Part shown: one piece after another, positions 9,814 through 20,182 of the stretch
Layout: the number at the start of each line of letters is the position of its first letter
Position numbering within the stretch: the first letter of the stretch is position 1
NCBI RefSeq assembly: GCF_000213655.1
Contig: NC_015554.1
Coordinates: 1,674,001-1,738,000 of the forward strand
Reading direction: 5' to 3'
From: Alteromonas naphthalenivorans
Lineage (GTDB): Bacteria; Pseudomonadota; Gammaproteobacteria; Enterobacterales; Alteromonadaceae
Length of the DNA: 64,000 nt
The notes under the pieces: model-generated
Told to the model about the DNA's origin: nothing
Databases searched by the model: none
What the model saw: only the letters and a program-made list of their open reading frames with translations
Made by a program: the position numbers and the translations under genes

Positions 9814-11256
9814 TTAATCTTGGCTTTCGTCTTCGTCTTGATCTTCAGACAGTACCGCCCACACATCGTGTTCGTTAGCATGAATGACTTCGGCCCACAC
9901 CCGTTGACCAGGTTTCACGTCATAAACGCCATTAAGGTGAACTAACCCATCAACTTCAGGTGCATCGGCATAAGTTCGCCCTACAGCGCCTTCGCTGTCT
10001 ACGCTGTCGATAACCACTTGGTATTCATTACCAATGCGCGCTTGTAAACGCTGTGCACTAATTTCACCCTGAACTTCCATGAAGCGCGCTAAACGTTCTT
10101 GTTTAACGTCTTCAGGTACTGGATCAGGTAAGTCGTTTGCACGAGCGCCTTCAACCGGTGAGTAAGCAAATGCGCCCACACGGTCTAGCTGTGCTTCACG
10201 AATAAAGTCGAGTAATTCTTCAAACTCTTCTTCAGTTTCACCCGGAAAACCTACGATAAAGGTTGAGCGGATAACCAATGAAGGGCAGGCTTCACGCCAT
10301 TTCTTAACGCGCTCAAGCGTACGATCTGCACTACCTGGGCGTTTCATTAAGCGTAAAATACGTTTGTTGGCATGCTGAAACGGGATATCAAGGTAAGGTA
10401 GAATTTTACCTTCATTCATCAGTGGAATAAGGTCGTCAACATGCGGGTAGGGGTACACGTAATGTAAACGCACCCAAATGCCCATCTCACCCAGTTTTTC
10501 ACACAATTGCTGCATGTGTGTTTTAACGGGCATACCATCCCAGAAGCCTGTTCTGTGCTTCACATCAACGCCGTACGCACTGGTGTCTTGTGAAATAACC
10601 AATAGCTCTTTAACACCCGCCGATTTCAAGCGCTTCGCTTCATCAAGCACACTGCCCACAGGACGACTTACAAGGTCGCCACGCATGGAAGGAATGATGC
10701 AGAAGGTACATCTATGGTTACAACCTTCTGATATTTTTAAATACGCGTAATGACGAGGCGTAAGTTTAACTCCGTGATCGGGCACTAAATGTTCAAACGG
10801 ATTATGTTGAGGCTTAGGTAAATGTTCGTGAACTTGCTCAACTACCGATTCATAAGCGTGAGGACCGGTAATAGCCAGTACATTAGGGTGTACTTCACGG
10901 ATTTCATCTTCTTTAATGCCCAAACAGCCAGTTACAATGACTTTGCCGTTTTCTTTAAGCGCTTCACCAATGGTATCAAGTGACTCTTCTACCGCCGCAT
11001 CAATAAAGCCGCAGGTATTAACAATAACCAAATCAGCATCGTTGTATGTAGGCACAACATCGTAGCCCTCAGTACGCAATTGCGTAAGAATGCGTTCGGA
11101 GTCTACCAAGTTTTTTGGGCAGCCTAAGCTGACAAACCCAATGCGGGCGCCGTTGCTTGCACCTGAACTACGATTTTCAGTCAGTGTTTTGACTGGTGTT
11201 TCTAAAGTAGTGGTTTTGTTTGCTGCTTTACTTGGATTAAAGGTTTCTACTGTCAT
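9814..11256 (-). CDS. rimO: Ribosomal protein uS12 (S12) methylthiotransferase RimO
   Basis: RimO is a radical-SAM enzyme that adds a methylthio group to the conserved aspartate of ribosomal protein S12. The 480-residue protein has the N-terminal UPF0004 domain (cysteines at about 46, 82 and 111 for the auxiliary cluster), the radical-SAM CxxxCxxC motif (C179, C183, C186 in GCNHRCTFC), the TIM-barrel core and a C-terminal TRAM domain. About 35 residues precede the usual RimO start ([16 protein letters not shown]), so the N-terminus is long or the true start may be internal. It is monocistronic. Confidence 0.95.
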   Translation of the reverse strand: MTVETFNPSKAANKTTTLETPVKTLTENRSSGASNGARIGFVSLGCPKNLVDSERILTQLRTEGYDVVPTYNDADLVIVNTCGFIDAAVEESLDTIGEALKENGKVIVTGCLGIKEDEIREVHPNVLAITGPHAYESVVEQVHEHLPKPQHNPFEHLVPDHGVKLTPRHYAYLKISEGCNHRCTFCIIPSMRGDLVSRPVGSVLDEAKRLKSAGVKELLVISQDTSAYGVDVKHRTGFWDGMPVKTHMQQLCEKLGEMGIWVRLHYVYPYPHVDDLIPLMNEGKILPYLDIPFQHANKRILRLMKRPGSADRTLERVKKWREACPSLVIRSTFIVGFPGETEEEFEELLDFIREAQLDRVGAFAYSPVEGARANDLPDPVPEDVKQERLARFMEVQGEISAQRLQARIGNEYQVVIDSVDSEGAVGRTYADAPEVDGLVHLNGVYDVKPGQRVWAEVIHANEHDVWAVLSEDQDEDESQD

Positions 11257-11449
11257 CTAAAATATCACCCGGTAAACGACGCTACTTGTGCCTAAAATGG
11301 CCGCGGATTATACAGTAAGTATGGCGGGTTCGCAGCTCTTTGAGGTAAAACTTTTTCAACTAAGAACAATACTGCCTATTAGTGGAATACTGAACAAAAA
11401 TTCATCATACTCTTTTGCTCTTCTCACATAAGTTTCACGGCAGGGCTTC

Positions 11450-13084
11450 ATGGGCAGTTTTAAGTGCAGAAAAACGTTACCCATTCTATTTAGCTTGATT
11501 ATGTTTGGCTTAGCATCATGTTCTTCAGACTATTATAAATCTGAGCCCCCATCACTCACATTGCGCTTGTCTAATGCGCCAGAATACACCCTTAGTTATA
11601 TTGAGCACACCACCCGTGAGCTTTATTGGAGCTGCGTGACCATATTGCCTCGTTCGACAGAAGGCTTAATTAACAGCTTGTTGTGTACACAAGCGCTACT
11701 TGGGCGGGATGATGTCAGTGCTGACGAGCGCCAATTTGCGCTAAAACGTCATCGAGATGCGCTAATGAGTTTGCTGACATTGCGCATGTCGGGAAAAGAA
11801 GATGAAGCACATTTTCACACCCATTTGAATTTAGACCAGCCAATCATTTTTGCATCTAGAATGCTGACTTCAGAAGATACACTGCAACCCCAAATTCTAG
11901 GAGAATACGGCGTTGCGGTGGTAGTAAGAGAACAAGCAGCCACAGAAACTGAACAGACCTATTACCCTCAAGAAGGGACTTACAGCAGTTACACATTGAT
12001 GTTTCAGGGCATTAAGCTAGATGGTAACGAGGTGCACATAACGTTAGATGCTCAGAAAATTCATAGCCGAACCACGGTACGTGTGGGTAATAACGCCTAT
12101 ATGGCTAGGTACTCTCCAAGTGCCAGCTATTTAGCCTTACTAAATGATTCGATAGTCGGAGGGCTTCGCTGGAAAGGCTTTGTGGGTACTAATCAAGCAA
12201 AAGCCCTTAGAGGGATTTATGTTATTGGGGAAATATCTGACACCAAAATTCCCCTTATTATGATCCATGGACTTAATTCCGACCCCTTGATTTGGCGTTA
12301 TTTGACTATGGCAGTAATGAATGACGAATGGTTGAACGAACGCTATCAAGTTTGGCATGTGCTTTACCCCTCAGGTCAGCCGCCACTGTATAGCGCCATG
12401 AAAATTCGAAGAGAGCTTGATGCGCTACTGGCCACTATTGATAACCCACTAATCACTCGCGAAGCGGTATTTATTGGGCACAGTTTAGGAGGGCTTATAA
12501 CCAAGTTACTGACAGTATCGCCTGGCGACGCCTTTTGGAATACCACCTTTGCTGTACCTTCTGAGCAGCTTGAAGAGTCGATGTCAGAAGATATTCGGGA
12601 CACCTTTTTCTTTGAACCTAGGTTTACAACGAACACCGTTTTTTATTTAGATACGCCCCACAAGGGGTCGGCGTTAGCGGCGTCGGCAATCGGGTATATT
12701 GGTTCATCGTTGGTACAAATACCCTATGAACTCAAAAATATGTTTGTTGATTTACTCGATGAAAATGGGGTCGACATTGTTCAGTCAGACATGCAGAGTT
12801 ATTTAACCGACACTAAATTTAAAAGTCTCGACTCATTAAAGCCAGGTCACCCATTAATGAACACCTTGTATTCTATGCCTATTCAAGGAAAAGCTTATTC
12901 CATTATTGGGTCGAAAAAAGAAACCGAATGTGAAAGAAGGGAAGTGTGTTTATTACTCACTGATGGCGTGGTGACCTACGAAAGTGCCGATATACCGGAA
13001 GCCTTAGAAAGACTCATTGTTGTGTCTAAGCACAATTCGTTTAAATCACCTGAAGCCGTGTCGTTTATAGTAAAACATTTATAA
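11450..13084 (+). CDS. Lipoprotein alpha/beta hydrolase (lipase/esterase-like)
   Basis: The 544-residue product starts with a lipoprotein signal (LIMFGLASC, lipobox cysteine near residue 24), so it is probably anchored to a membrane. The C-terminal half is an alpha/beta hydrolase: an oxyanion-type IPLIMIHGLNSDPLIW stretch near residue 270, the nucleophile elbow GHSLGG near residue 345, and a late histidine (VVSKHNSF) near the end. The N-terminal ~260 residues show no familiar domain. Similar proteins are annotated only as alpha/beta hydrolases; substrate is unknown. It is preceded by about 190 bp of intergenic DNA and followed by a small membrane protein gene. Confidence 0.75.
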   Translation: MGSFKCRKTLPILFSLIMFGLASCSSDYYKSEPPSLTLRLSNAPEYTLSYIEHTTRELYWSCVTILPRSTEGLINSLLCTQALLGRDDVSADERQFALKRHRDALMSLLTLRMSGKEDEAHFHTHLNLDQPIIFASRMLTSEDTLQPQILGEYGVAVVVREQAATETEQTYYPQEGTYSSYTLMFQGIKLDGNEVHITLDAQKIHSRTTVRVGNNAYMARYSPSASYLALLNDSIVGGLRWKGFVGTNQAKALRGIYVIGEISDTKIPLIMIHGLNSDPLIWRYLTMAVMNDEWLNERYQVWHVLYPSGQPPLYSAMKIRRELDALLATIDNPLITREAVFIGHSLGGLITKLLTVSPGDAFWNTTFAVPSEQLEESMSEDIRDTFFFEPRFTTNTVFYLDTPHKGSALAASAIGYIGSSLVQIPYELKNMFVDLLDENGVDIVQSDMQSYLTDTKFKSLDSLKPGHPLMNTLYSMPIQGKAYSIIGSKKETECERREVCLLLTDGVVTYESADIPEALERLIVVSKHNSFKSPEAVSFIVKHL

Positions 13085-13191
13085 CTATGCCAAATTGCCT
13101 GATATTTTCTTTTAGCGCTTTAAGTTTGCATTATTAGCCCAATAATAACTGGGTTATTAATTATTCTTTGAAACAAGGCTATTTGTTTTAC

Positions 13192-13665
13192 ATGCTTAAA
13201 CTGCCATTAAAATATTACGATGAATCTGGCCGAATTTTACCGCCAAAATGGCTGTACGTCATACTGGCGCTATTTAGTTTGGACTGGATTGCGTTTATTT
13301 TTTCGCTGGCCTCGCGCTCGCAAACTGAAGCGTTACTTAAGCTGTTTTATCCTCAAAGTGAGAGTTTAGGCTTGGCATTACTAAGCAGTGTACCGATAGT
13401 GTTAGGGCTTGTGCTTATATCGCAACGTGAAAGGCTATGGAAAAAGGGGATCACAGGGTGGTCTCGCGCATTGTTGCCACTTATTTTAGTGGGCGTGATA
13501 GCGTCGTTGAGTGTACAGTTTTATCATATTGTGTCAGTACATTGGGGGTTTGAAATGATAACTGCCATCAAGGTGGTGGTGTCTATTATCAGCTTATATT
13601 GTATTAGTCGAAGTCGGCATTTGCGCTGGATGATACAAGATTGGAAAAAGCCTCATTGCGAGTAA
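13192..13665 (+). CDS. Small four-helix membrane protein, function unknown
   Basis: From the ATG at 13192 the product has 157 residues with four strongly hydrophobic stretches (roughly 20-40, 56-74, 90-110 and 120-140) and a basic C-terminus (SRSRHLRWMIQDWKK). A TTG eight codons upstream is also possible. I do not recognise the family. It follows the lipoprotein hydrolase by about 100 bp on the same strand; a joint role is possible but not shown. Confidence 0.65.
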   Translation: MLKLPLKYYDESGRILPPKWLYVILALFSLDWIAFIFSLASRSQTEALLKLFYPQSESLGLALLSSVPIVLGLVLISQRERLWKKGITGWSRALLPLILVGVIASLSVQFYHIVSVHWGFEMITAIKVVVSIISLYCISRSRHLRWMIQDWKKPHCE

Positions 13666-13815
13666 AAACCGAATAAATCAGAAAAAAGCTTTTGTTTGAG
13701 GTGTTATTTTCTGGGAATTAAGAATTAATTTTTAGGTGAAGATACCCAAAAAAGCGACTGGCGTGTGAGGCAAAAAGGTATAAGCCCCACACGAAAAAAG
13801 TGCAAAACAGACTGT

Positions 13816-14223
13816 TTACTGGCGGTGATTACTTACAGATTGATCGAAATAAGCTTTAACGCTGACCTGGCTGTCGTTCACTAGCCGCTCGTAACAAATA
13901 CCAGCAAAGGCATAAGAATTCTCACCGACCACTAATAACACGTAAGGTGCTTTAGGGTTCGATTGGTCATAAAGCCATGTTCCACCCACAAAACGTTGGA
14001 ATGTTTCTCCTACATACGCGCCAAAGATATTACAAATGGTGAAAACTGCTTCATCTTCTAATGCACTGTCATGATATTTGTCTAAAAAGCTGAGCAAAAT
14101 ATCATCTACAAGTGAAACACTTTCAGCAGAATAATCTAAGGTTAAACTGAACTCTTCTTGGGCTGTAGCAACCGCATCTTCTGCGCAGTCCTTCATTAAT
14201 TGTTCGAGCTCTATAGGTGACAT
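13816..14223 (-). CDS. Conserved-looking hypothetical cytosolic protein
   Basis: The 135-residue acidic protein starts MSPIELEQLMKDCAEDAV. It contains a globular stretch with SLVDDILLSFLDKYHD and ICNIFGAYVGETFQRFVGGTW, then YVLLVVGENSYAF. There is no signal peptide or membrane helix. The GAYVGE...GGxW pattern resembles small proteins annotated only as DUFs; I cannot name the family with confidence. An AAGGATAA ribosome-binding site precedes the ATG. It lies about 100 bp downstream of tcdA on the same strand. Confidence 0.7.
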   Translation of the reverse strand: MSPIELEQLMKDCAEDAVATAQEEFSLTLDYSAESVSLVDDILLSFLDKYHDSALEDEAVFTICNIFGAYVGETFQRFVGGTWLYDQSNPKAPYVLLVVGENSYAFAGICYERLVNDSQVSVKAYFDQSVSNHRQ

Positions 14224-14324
14224 TTTATTATCCTTCTGACTTAACCTTTACGCGATAGTGTGATGTTCGCTATCGTCATTTTTAAACCTGCTAACAACAT
14301 TGTGCGGTAGTTATTCCCGTTTGT

Positions 14325-15107
14325 CTATTTATGACCGGTTAAGCGATTGATTACACTGGCTGATGCGAACATACCAAAGGTAGCAGTTACCGTTACGACC
14401 GCGCCAAAACCGCCTGCACAATCTAGCCGCGTTCCACCTTCCATTGCCGATTTGTTATAACATACGCTGCCATCAGGCTGGGGATAACGCAACTGCTCGG
14501 TTGAATAGATGCATTCAACCCCGAAGCGGCGTTTAGGGTTTTTACTGAAATTGTAATTGCGTCGCAATTCACTGCGCAATTTGGCCGCAAGAGGATCTTG
14601 GGTGGTTTTTGATAGATCACCTCGGGTCACTTGGGTAGGGTCAATTTGTCCACCCGCACCACCAACAGTCACGATAGGTATTTTTGCGCGTTTGCAATGG
14701 GCTACCATGGCAGCTTTTGCTCTTATGCTGTCAGTTGCGTCAATAACAGCATCCATAGCTTGGGTTAACAGTTCCGCTGTGTTTTCTGGTGTGACGAAGT
14801 CTTCAATGCATACCACTTCGCAATTTGGGTTTATGCGTTTAATACGCTCGGCAATAGCGTCAACCTTCGCGTCGCCTATGGTATCTGCCATCGCATGAAT
14901 TTGTCGATTGGTGTTGGTTACGCATACATCATCTAAATCAATCAGGGTAATTTTACCGATACCAGAGCGCGCAAGCGCTTCTGCACTCCAACTTCCAACC
15001 CCACCAATACCCACAACGCACACATGGCTCATTGCAAGTTTTTCTGCGGCTTCTACGCCATATAGGCGCACGATACCGCCAAATCGTTGATCTTCCAATA
15101 TACTCAC
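14325..15107 (-). CDS. tcdA: tRNA threonylcarbamoyladenosine dehydratase TcdA
   Basis: TcdA (CsdL/YgdL) is an E1-like ATP-dependent enzyme that cyclises t6A37 of tRNA to ct6A. The 260-residue protein has the ThiF/MoeB/HesA fold: RFGGIVRLYG at the start, the nucleotide-binding VVGIGGVGSWSAEALARSGIG near residue 30, the ITLIDLDDVCVTNTNRQ stretch, and the later VDAIDATDSIRAKAA-like region. The start is a GTG at 15107. No csdA/csdE partner is adjacent. Confidence 0.93.
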   Translation of the reverse strand: MSILEDQRFGGIVRLYGVEAAEKLAMSHVCVVGIGGVGSWSAEALARSGIGKITLIDLDDVCVTNTNRQIHAMADTIGDAKVDAIAERIKRINPNCEVVCIEDFVTPENTAELLTQAMDAVIDATDSIRAKAAMVAHCKRAKIPIVTVGGAGGQIDPTQVTRGDLSKTTQDPLAAKLRSELRRNYNFSKNPKRRFGVECIYSTEQLRYPQPDGSVCYNKSAMEGGTRLDCAGGFGAVVTVTATFGMFASASVINRLTGHK

Positions 15108-15525
15108 TTTGTATTCCAGTTCTTGCTATGCCAATAGCCGCATTGTTTAAGTGCTGCGTTAAAACTGTTCAGCCAATACTCGTTAACCGGGGAAAAACAG
15201 AACAGTCTAAACAAAAATTAAAAGCTTTTACTCAAGGGGCGCATGATCGCAAAAAAGCGCAATATTGCAAGGGCTCTTCTTTGATCTGCCAGTAAGGCAT
15301 GTCAAAACCGTAAGATATTGCCATTATACAAATGGGTGTAGCTACTGAAGTCGTGCCGATTTCCACAACAATCATCGATAATATGGACGTTAGGTAAAGG
15401 TGCTATACCTATTCTTTACCTATTCGTTCTAAAAACTAGGAAGTTAAATCCAAAAATACAGGCATTACGTTCAAAGTTATACATGATTGAATAACACGTT
15501 TTGAAACGAATGCTTGGAGAAACAA
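15108..15525. promoter_or_regulatory. Divergent intergenic region, tcdA / GST
   Basis: This 418-bp gap separates two divergently transcribed genes and must hold both promoters. I see no convincing gene, although short open frames exist. An imperfect inverted pair AACTGTTC / AACAGAACAGT lies at about 15162-15206. There is no clear terminator. Confidence 0.4.
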
Positions 15526-16494
15526 ATGGGATTGCTTGTAGACGGAATATGGCAAGATAAATGGTATGACACGAGTGAGAATGGCGGTAAATTTGAACGT
15601 CAAGCGTCGAAGTTTAGAGGTACGATAGGCGGTGAAGCAGGAGCCGAACACCCACCAGAGTCTGGTCGATACCATCTTTATGTTGCTTATGCCTGTCCGT
15701 GGGCTCATCGTGCGTTAATTTTAAGGCAACTGAAAGGGCTTACTGAACACATTGATGTTTCTGTGGTGAACCCCGATATGCTTGGGGATGGTTGGAGTTT
15801 TTCTGACTACCCAGGAAGTACCGGCGATAAGCTATATCACTATGATTATCTGCATCAGCTATACACCAAAGCAAAACATGATGTTACCACGCGGGTAACG
15901 GTTCCGGTGCTGTGGGATAAACAAACCCAGTCTATAGTAAATAATGAATCTGCAGATATCATTCGTATTTTCAACAGTGACTTCAATGCGCTTACGGGAG
16001 ATAAACAAGATTTTTACCCCGCTGCGCTGCGCGAAGAAATAGACGATATTAATAATACGGTGTATCACGCTATCAATAACGGCGTTTATAAGGCTGGCTT
16101 TGCTACCACGCAAAGTGCCTACGAAGAAGCCGTTGAGGTCTTGTTTGAAGCGTTAGATTCGTTAGAAACACGATTGTCGACACAACGTTATTTGGTGGGC
16201 CATCAAATTACCGAAGCGGATTGGCGCTTGTTCACCACCTTGATTCGCTTTGATGCGGTGTACCATGGTCACTTCAAGTGCAATATTCGCCAAATTGCAG
16301 ACTACCCAAACGTGTACGGATATATGAAAGAGTTGTATCAATATCCAGGTGTGGCAAGCACAGTAAAATTTGACCATATCAAACGTCACTATTATTACAG
16401 CCACACCATGATAAACCCTACCCAAGTTGTTCCCGTTGGCCCAAAACAAGATTTAATGACCCCCCACAACAGAGAAAAAATAAAGTACGTTTAA
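15526..16494 (+). CDS. Glutathionyl-hydroquinone reductase-like glutathione S-transferase (YqjG/Xi class)
   Basis: The 322-residue protein matches Xi-class GSTs, which reduce glutathionyl-hydroquinones. It has the early W-x-D-K-W-YDT and GGKFERQASKFRG stretch, the catalytic-cysteine motif YACPWAHRALI (about residue 55), the VPVLWDKQTQSIVNNESADIIRI thioredoxin-fold end, and the C-terminal all-helical domain with LFTTLIRFDAVYHGHFKCN and the late PxQVVPVGP motif. The ATG at 15526 has GGAGA 7 nt upstream; an earlier TTG at 15514 is disfavoured. It is probably a cytosolic single-gene unit. Confidence 0.9.
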   Translation: MGLLVDGIWQDKWYDTSENGGKFERQASKFRGTIGGEAGAEHPPESGRYHLYVAYACPWAHRALILRQLKGLTEHIDVSVVNPDMLGDGWSFSDYPGSTGDKLYHYDYLHQLYTKAKHDVTTRVTVPVLWDKQTQSIVNNESADIIRIFNSDFNALTGDKQDFYPAALREEIDDINNTVYHAINNGVYKAGFATTQSAYEEAVEVLFEALDSLETRLSTQRYLVGHQITEADWRLFTTLIRFDAVYHGHFKCNIRQIADYPNVYGYMKELYQYPGVASTVKFDHIKRHYYYSHTMINPTQVVPVGPKQDLMTPHNREKIKYV

Positions 16495-16644
16495 TTGCTT
16501 AGTAATTTGAAAAGCGCATTGCGCGAAGGTGAGGGGTTTTATACCATCTACTTTAGAATGATATTCGTCACTTTTGTTGTAACACTTTTTGTTGTCACAC
16601 AAGTGACCAATAATAGCTTTAACAGGGAACAGAGACTCTAATAC

Positions 16645-18105
16645 ATGACTAAACCAATTACGTGCTTTAAAGCATATGACATACGCGGTGAGCTTAACAG
16701 CCAACTTGATGAAGCAACGGCTTATCGCATTGGTTACGCCTTTGCTGAAGAGTTGAAAGCGAAAACAGTAGTGGTGGGCAGCGATGTTCGTTTAACCTCT
16801 ACCCCCTTAAAACTTGCCTTGAGCGCAGGGCTAATTGATGCTGGCGCGAACGTTACTGATATTGGTATGGCAGGCACGGAAGAAATATATTTTGCGACTA
16901 AACACTTAGGTGTTGATGGCGGAATAGAAGTAACAGCTAGCCATAATCCCATTAACTACAATGGCATGAAGTTGGTAAAAGCTGATTCTGTGCCCATTAG
17001 TGGCGATACGGGCTTAAACGCTATTAAAGAGCGCGCTGAGCAGTTGACCGACGAAGCGGTATCACAGCGTCTTGCTTACTACACGCAAGGTGAGACTATT
17101 GATGCTGATGCCTTTTATAACGGTCATGCACACATTAAGGTTTCACATTTAACTGATACAGGAAGCTATGTAGAAGATAGCTGTATGTCAGCCTATGTAG
17201 ACCACATGTTGTCTTATGTGAATCTTGATTCGTTCACACCACTTAAAATAGTGGTTAATGCGGGCAACGGTGCAGCAGGTCCAGCGCTTGATGCTATTGA
17301 AGCTGAGTTAGCGAGCAGACAAGTTCCAATTAGCTTTATTAAAGTGCATCACGAAGCAGATGGCACTTTCCCTCATGGTATTCCAAATCCGCTATTACCT
17401 GAAAACAGAGCAGACACTGCCGATGCTGTTATTAAACATAACGCGGACTTTGGTGTGGCGTGGGATGGCGACTTCGATCGTTGCTTCTTATTCGATGCTA
17501 GCGGCAACTTCATTGAAGGCTATTACATTGTTGGCTTGCTTGCAGCAGCGTTCATTGAGAAGAACCAAGACAGTAAAATTATTTATGACCCCCGGGTATT
17601 TTGGAATACCGAAGACATTGTGGCGAATGCTGGCGGTACACCAATTAAGTCGAAAACAGGTCATGCGTTTATTAAAGAGCGTATGCGCAAGGAAGACGCG
17701 GTGTATGGCGGTGAGATGAGTGCGCACCATTATTTTAGAGATTTCGCTTACTGCGATTCAGGTATGATCCCTTGGTTGCTAATTGCCGAACTTGTGTGTG
17801 TTAAAAAGCAATCGTTGGCGAGCATGGTTAAAGCGCGCATTGAAGCATTTCCATCGTCGGGTGAGATTAACAGCAAGCTTAAAGATGCAGATGCTGCACT
17901 AGAGCGCGCAACATCTAAATATAAGCCCCTTGCAACGGTGATCGATACTACAGACGGCCTAGGGTTGGAATTCGACACATGGCGCTTTAATTTGCGTAAG
18001 TCGAACACCGAACCGGTTATTCGCTTAAACGTAGAGAGCCGAGGCGATATAGCCTTGATGGAAGAAAAAACGGCTGAGTTGCTTTCGGTTATACGTGACG
18101 AGTAA
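16645..18105 (+). CDS. Phosphomannomutase/phosphoglucomutase (CpsG/ManB type)
   Basis: The 486-residue alpha-D-phosphohexomutase interconverts mannose-6-P and mannose-1-P (or the glucose equivalents) for GDP-mannose and surface-sugar synthesis. It has KAYDIRGEL at the start, the phosphoserine loop [13 protein letters not shown] (Ser about residue 99), the Mg-binding DGDFDRC loop, the sugar-binding [13 protein letters not shown] loop and the phosphate-binding RKSNTEP loop. Length and motif order match bacterial ManB/CpsG. It stands alone and is followed by strong terminators; no polysaccharide genes are adjacent. Confidence 0.92.
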   Translation: MTKPITCFKAYDIRGELNSQLDEATAYRIGYAFAEELKAKTVVVGSDVRLTSTPLKLALSAGLIDAGANVTDIGMAGTEEIYFATKHLGVDGGIEVTASHNPINYNGMKLVKADSVPISGDTGLNAIKERAEQLTDEAVSQRLAYYTQGETIDADAFYNGHAHIKVSHLTDTGSYVEDSCMSAYVDHMLSYVNLDSFTPLKIVVNAGNGAAGPALDAIEAELASRQVPISFIKVHHEADGTFPHGIPNPLLPENRADTADAVIKHNADFGVAWDGDFDRCFLFDASGNFIEGYYIVGLLAAAFIEKNQDSKIIYDPRVFWNTEDIVANAGGTPIKSKTGHAFIKERMRKEDAVYGGEMSAHHYFRDFAYCDSGMIPWLLIAELVCVKKQSLASMVKARIEAFPSSGEINSKLKDADAALERATSKYKPLATVIDTTDGLGLEFDTWRFNLRKSNTEPVIRLNVESRGDIALMEEKTAELLSVIRDE

Positions 18106-18187
18106 CATCCCGCGTTTTTACTCTTTTTACGGCTGACTTGTTAAATAAAGTGAACAAGGTTTAGATTAAAAGAAAAACACAACGCAT

Positions 18188-18252
18188 AAACCGGAGTGTA
18201 TTGCCGGTTTATGAAAAAAGCGCAGTCATGATAATTATGACTGCGCTTTTTT
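18188..18252 (+). terminator. Two tandem hairpins after phosphomannomutase
   Basis: A first stem, AAACCGG/CCGGTTT (18188-18210), is followed by a 10-bp stem, GCGCAGTCAT/ATGACTGCGC (18220-18246), with an A-run before it and a T-run after. The second is a classical Rho-independent terminator and, being symmetric, may also serve the convergent DUF3429 gene. Confidence 0.8.
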
Positions 18253-18362
18253 TGTGTCTTGCTGGCACGTGCCGTTTCAACAATTGGCAAACACTTGTAG
18301 CATCAGCCAATTTTTATAACGCAATGATGTTTCCTGACAACGTGCGCTATGTACTATAAAAG

Positions 18363-18785
18363 TTAGGTAATGAGATAAATCATCCAAGCATGGCTAATTA
18401 CCACGACCGAGGTAAGTGCTATACGTAAACTGATATAACTTACAATTTGGCCTTTTGGTAGGCTAAGCGTGAATTTGTCATACACTAAGATGGCAACGTA
18501 ACTAAGCGAAAGCACCCCTAAGGTTTTCGGGTCGTGGCTAAATACCAAACAAAGCCAACCGACAATGCTGGGAAACATGGCGATATACATTTGTTTGCCA
18601 TAACGCTGATTACTGATTGAGTCCCACCAATGTATGCCACCAAAAAAAGACAATAAAACCGCTGAGTACTGCATAAAGTAAATAGCGCTTTGGGTTAGTG
18701 ATAAAAGGTTAAAAGAATAAGCTATTGGCATAGCTAAAAAAGGGATGAGCCCAGCAACGCCAAGCAACACAACAGAGTAGGGCAT
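18363..18785 (-). CDS. DUF3429 family membrane protein
   Basis: The 140-residue protein is almost wholly membrane-embedded, with about five hydrophobic segments. It carries a FFGGIHWWDSISNQRYG stretch around residues 47-63, which matches DUF3429 proteins (FLGGVHWG-like motif). The function is unknown. It is downstream of gltA on the same strand, separated from it by a terminator. Confidence 0.8.
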   Translation of the reverse strand: MPYSVVLLGVAGLIPFLAMPIAYSFNLLSLTQSAIYFMQYSAVLLSFFGGIHWWDSISNQRYGKQMYIAMFPSIVGWLCLVFSHDPKTLGVLSLSYVAILVYDKFTLSLPKGQIVSYISLRIALTSVVVISHAWMIYLIT

Positions 18786-18852
18786 ATAACATAATCCTTC
18801 TGCGGTTATTCTAATAAACTCTTGTACGAAAGTTTATTAAAAAAGAGCCAAA

Positions 18853-18880
18853 AAAATAGCGCCAGAAGGCGCTATTTTAT
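18853..18880 (-). terminator. Terminator of gltA
   Basis: The stem TAGCGCC/GGCGCTA with a 4-nt AGAA loop is followed, on the minus strand, by a run of T residues. It lies about 25 bp beyond the gltA stop. Confidence 0.8.
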
Positions 18881-18904
18881 GAACAAATAACTATCTGTTC
18901 ACGC

Positions 18905-20182
18905 TTATTTCAATGGCGTGTACTTACGTTGGTTGTGACCAGTGTAAAGCTGACGAGGACGACCAATTTTTTGTTTTGGATCGCTCATCATTTCATGCCA
19001 GTGTGAAATCCAACCCACTGTACGAGACAATGCGAAGATACACGTAAACATATTGGTTGGAATACCAATAGCTTTAAGTACGATACCTGAGTAGAAATCT
19101 ACGTTAGGGAACAATTTCTTCTCTGCGAAGTACGGGTCGCTTAATGCAATTTTTTCAAGCTCCATTGCTACTTCAAGTAGTGGATCTTTAACATTAAGTT
19201 CACTTAATACTTCGTGACAGCTTTCACGCATTACTGTTGCACGTGGGTCGTGATTTTTATATACACGGTGACCAAAGCCCATAAGACGGAACGGGTCAGC
19301 CTTATCTTTAGCGCGTGCAATAAACTCAGGAATGCGGTCAACCGTACCAATTTCCTCAAGCATATTCAGACATGCTTCGTTCGCACCACCATGGGCAGGG
19401 CCCCAAAGTGAAGCAACACCAGCCGCAATACATGCGTAAGGGTTAGCACCAGATGAACCAGCTAGTCGAACGGTAGAAGTAGATGCGTTTTGCTCGTGAT
19501 CAGCATGAAGCGTAAAGATACGATCCATTGCACGTTCAACCGCAGGGCTAATCTCAAATTCTTCAGCAGGAACTGAGAACATCATGTTCAGGAAGTTAGC
19601 TGCATAGCTCAAATCGTTACGTGGATAAACGAATGGTTGACCAATGTTGTACTTGTAACACATGGCTACCAAAGTAGGCATTTTCGCAATTAAGCGATGT
19701 GCACTACGTTTACGCTCTTCATCGTTAGAAACGTCTAAGTCGCTGTGATAGAAAGATGACATACCACCAACCGTACCGCATAACATTGCCATAGGGTGGG
19801 CATCGTTGCGGAAGCCATGGAAGAACATGTTAATTTGCTCATGTACCATGGTGTGGCGTGTAATCGTTGATTTGAATTCTTCATATTCTTCTTTAGACGG
19901 TGCATCACCGTGTAGAAGCATATGACAAACTTCAAGGTAGTCTGCATCGCGCGCTAATTCTTCAATCGGGAAACCACGGTGTAGTAATACACCAGCAGCA
20001 CCGTCAATGTAAGTAATAGCTGACTCGCAAGATCCTGTCGCCATAAAACCAGGGTCGTAGGTGAAGTAACCGTGTTGACCAAGGGTACGAACGTCGATTA
20101 CGTCTTGTCCTTCGGTGCCAGACAAGATAGGAAGCTCGATTTCCTTACCGCCGGCTTTAAGAATGGCTTTCTGATCTGCCAT
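18905..20182 (-). CDS. gltA: Type II citrate synthase GltA
   Basis: GltA condenses oxaloacetate and acetyl-CoA into citrate, the entry step of the TCA cycle. The 425-residue protein is the long, hexameric NADH-sensitive type found in Gram-negative bacteria. It has the N-terminal beta domain ([15 protein letters not shown]), the [14 protein letters not shown] active-site segment, the [14 protein letters not shown] segment and the [14 protein letters not shown] segment holding catalytic residues. It is divergent from sdhCDAB-suc, as in E. coli, with a 660-bp shared upstream region. It ends at its own terminator. Confidence 0.97.
   Translation of the reverse strand: MADQKAILKAGGKEIELPILSGTEGQDVIDVRTLGQHGYFTYDPGFMATGSCESAITYIDGAAGVLLHRGFPIEELARDADYLEVCHMLLHGDAPSKEEYEEFKSTITRHTMVHEQINMFFHGFRNDAHPMAMLCGTVGGMSSFYHSDLDVSNDEERKRSAHRLIAKMPTLVAMCYKYNIGQPFVYPRNDLSYAANFLNMMFSVPAEEFEISPAVERAMDRIFTLHADHEQNASTSTVRLAGSSGANPYACIAAGVASLWGPAHGGANEACLNMLEEIGTVDRIPEFIARAKDKADPFRLMGFGHRVYKNHDPRATVMRESCHEVLSELNVKDPLLEVAMELEKIALSDPYFAEKKLFPNVDFYSGIVLKAIGIPTNMFTCIFALSRTVGWISHWHEMMSDPKQKIGRPRQLYTGHNQRKYTPLK

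Noticed and set aside
15032..15295. 87-codon open frame overlapping the tcdA start
   Set aside because: It is antisense to tcdA for part of its length, with no family features.
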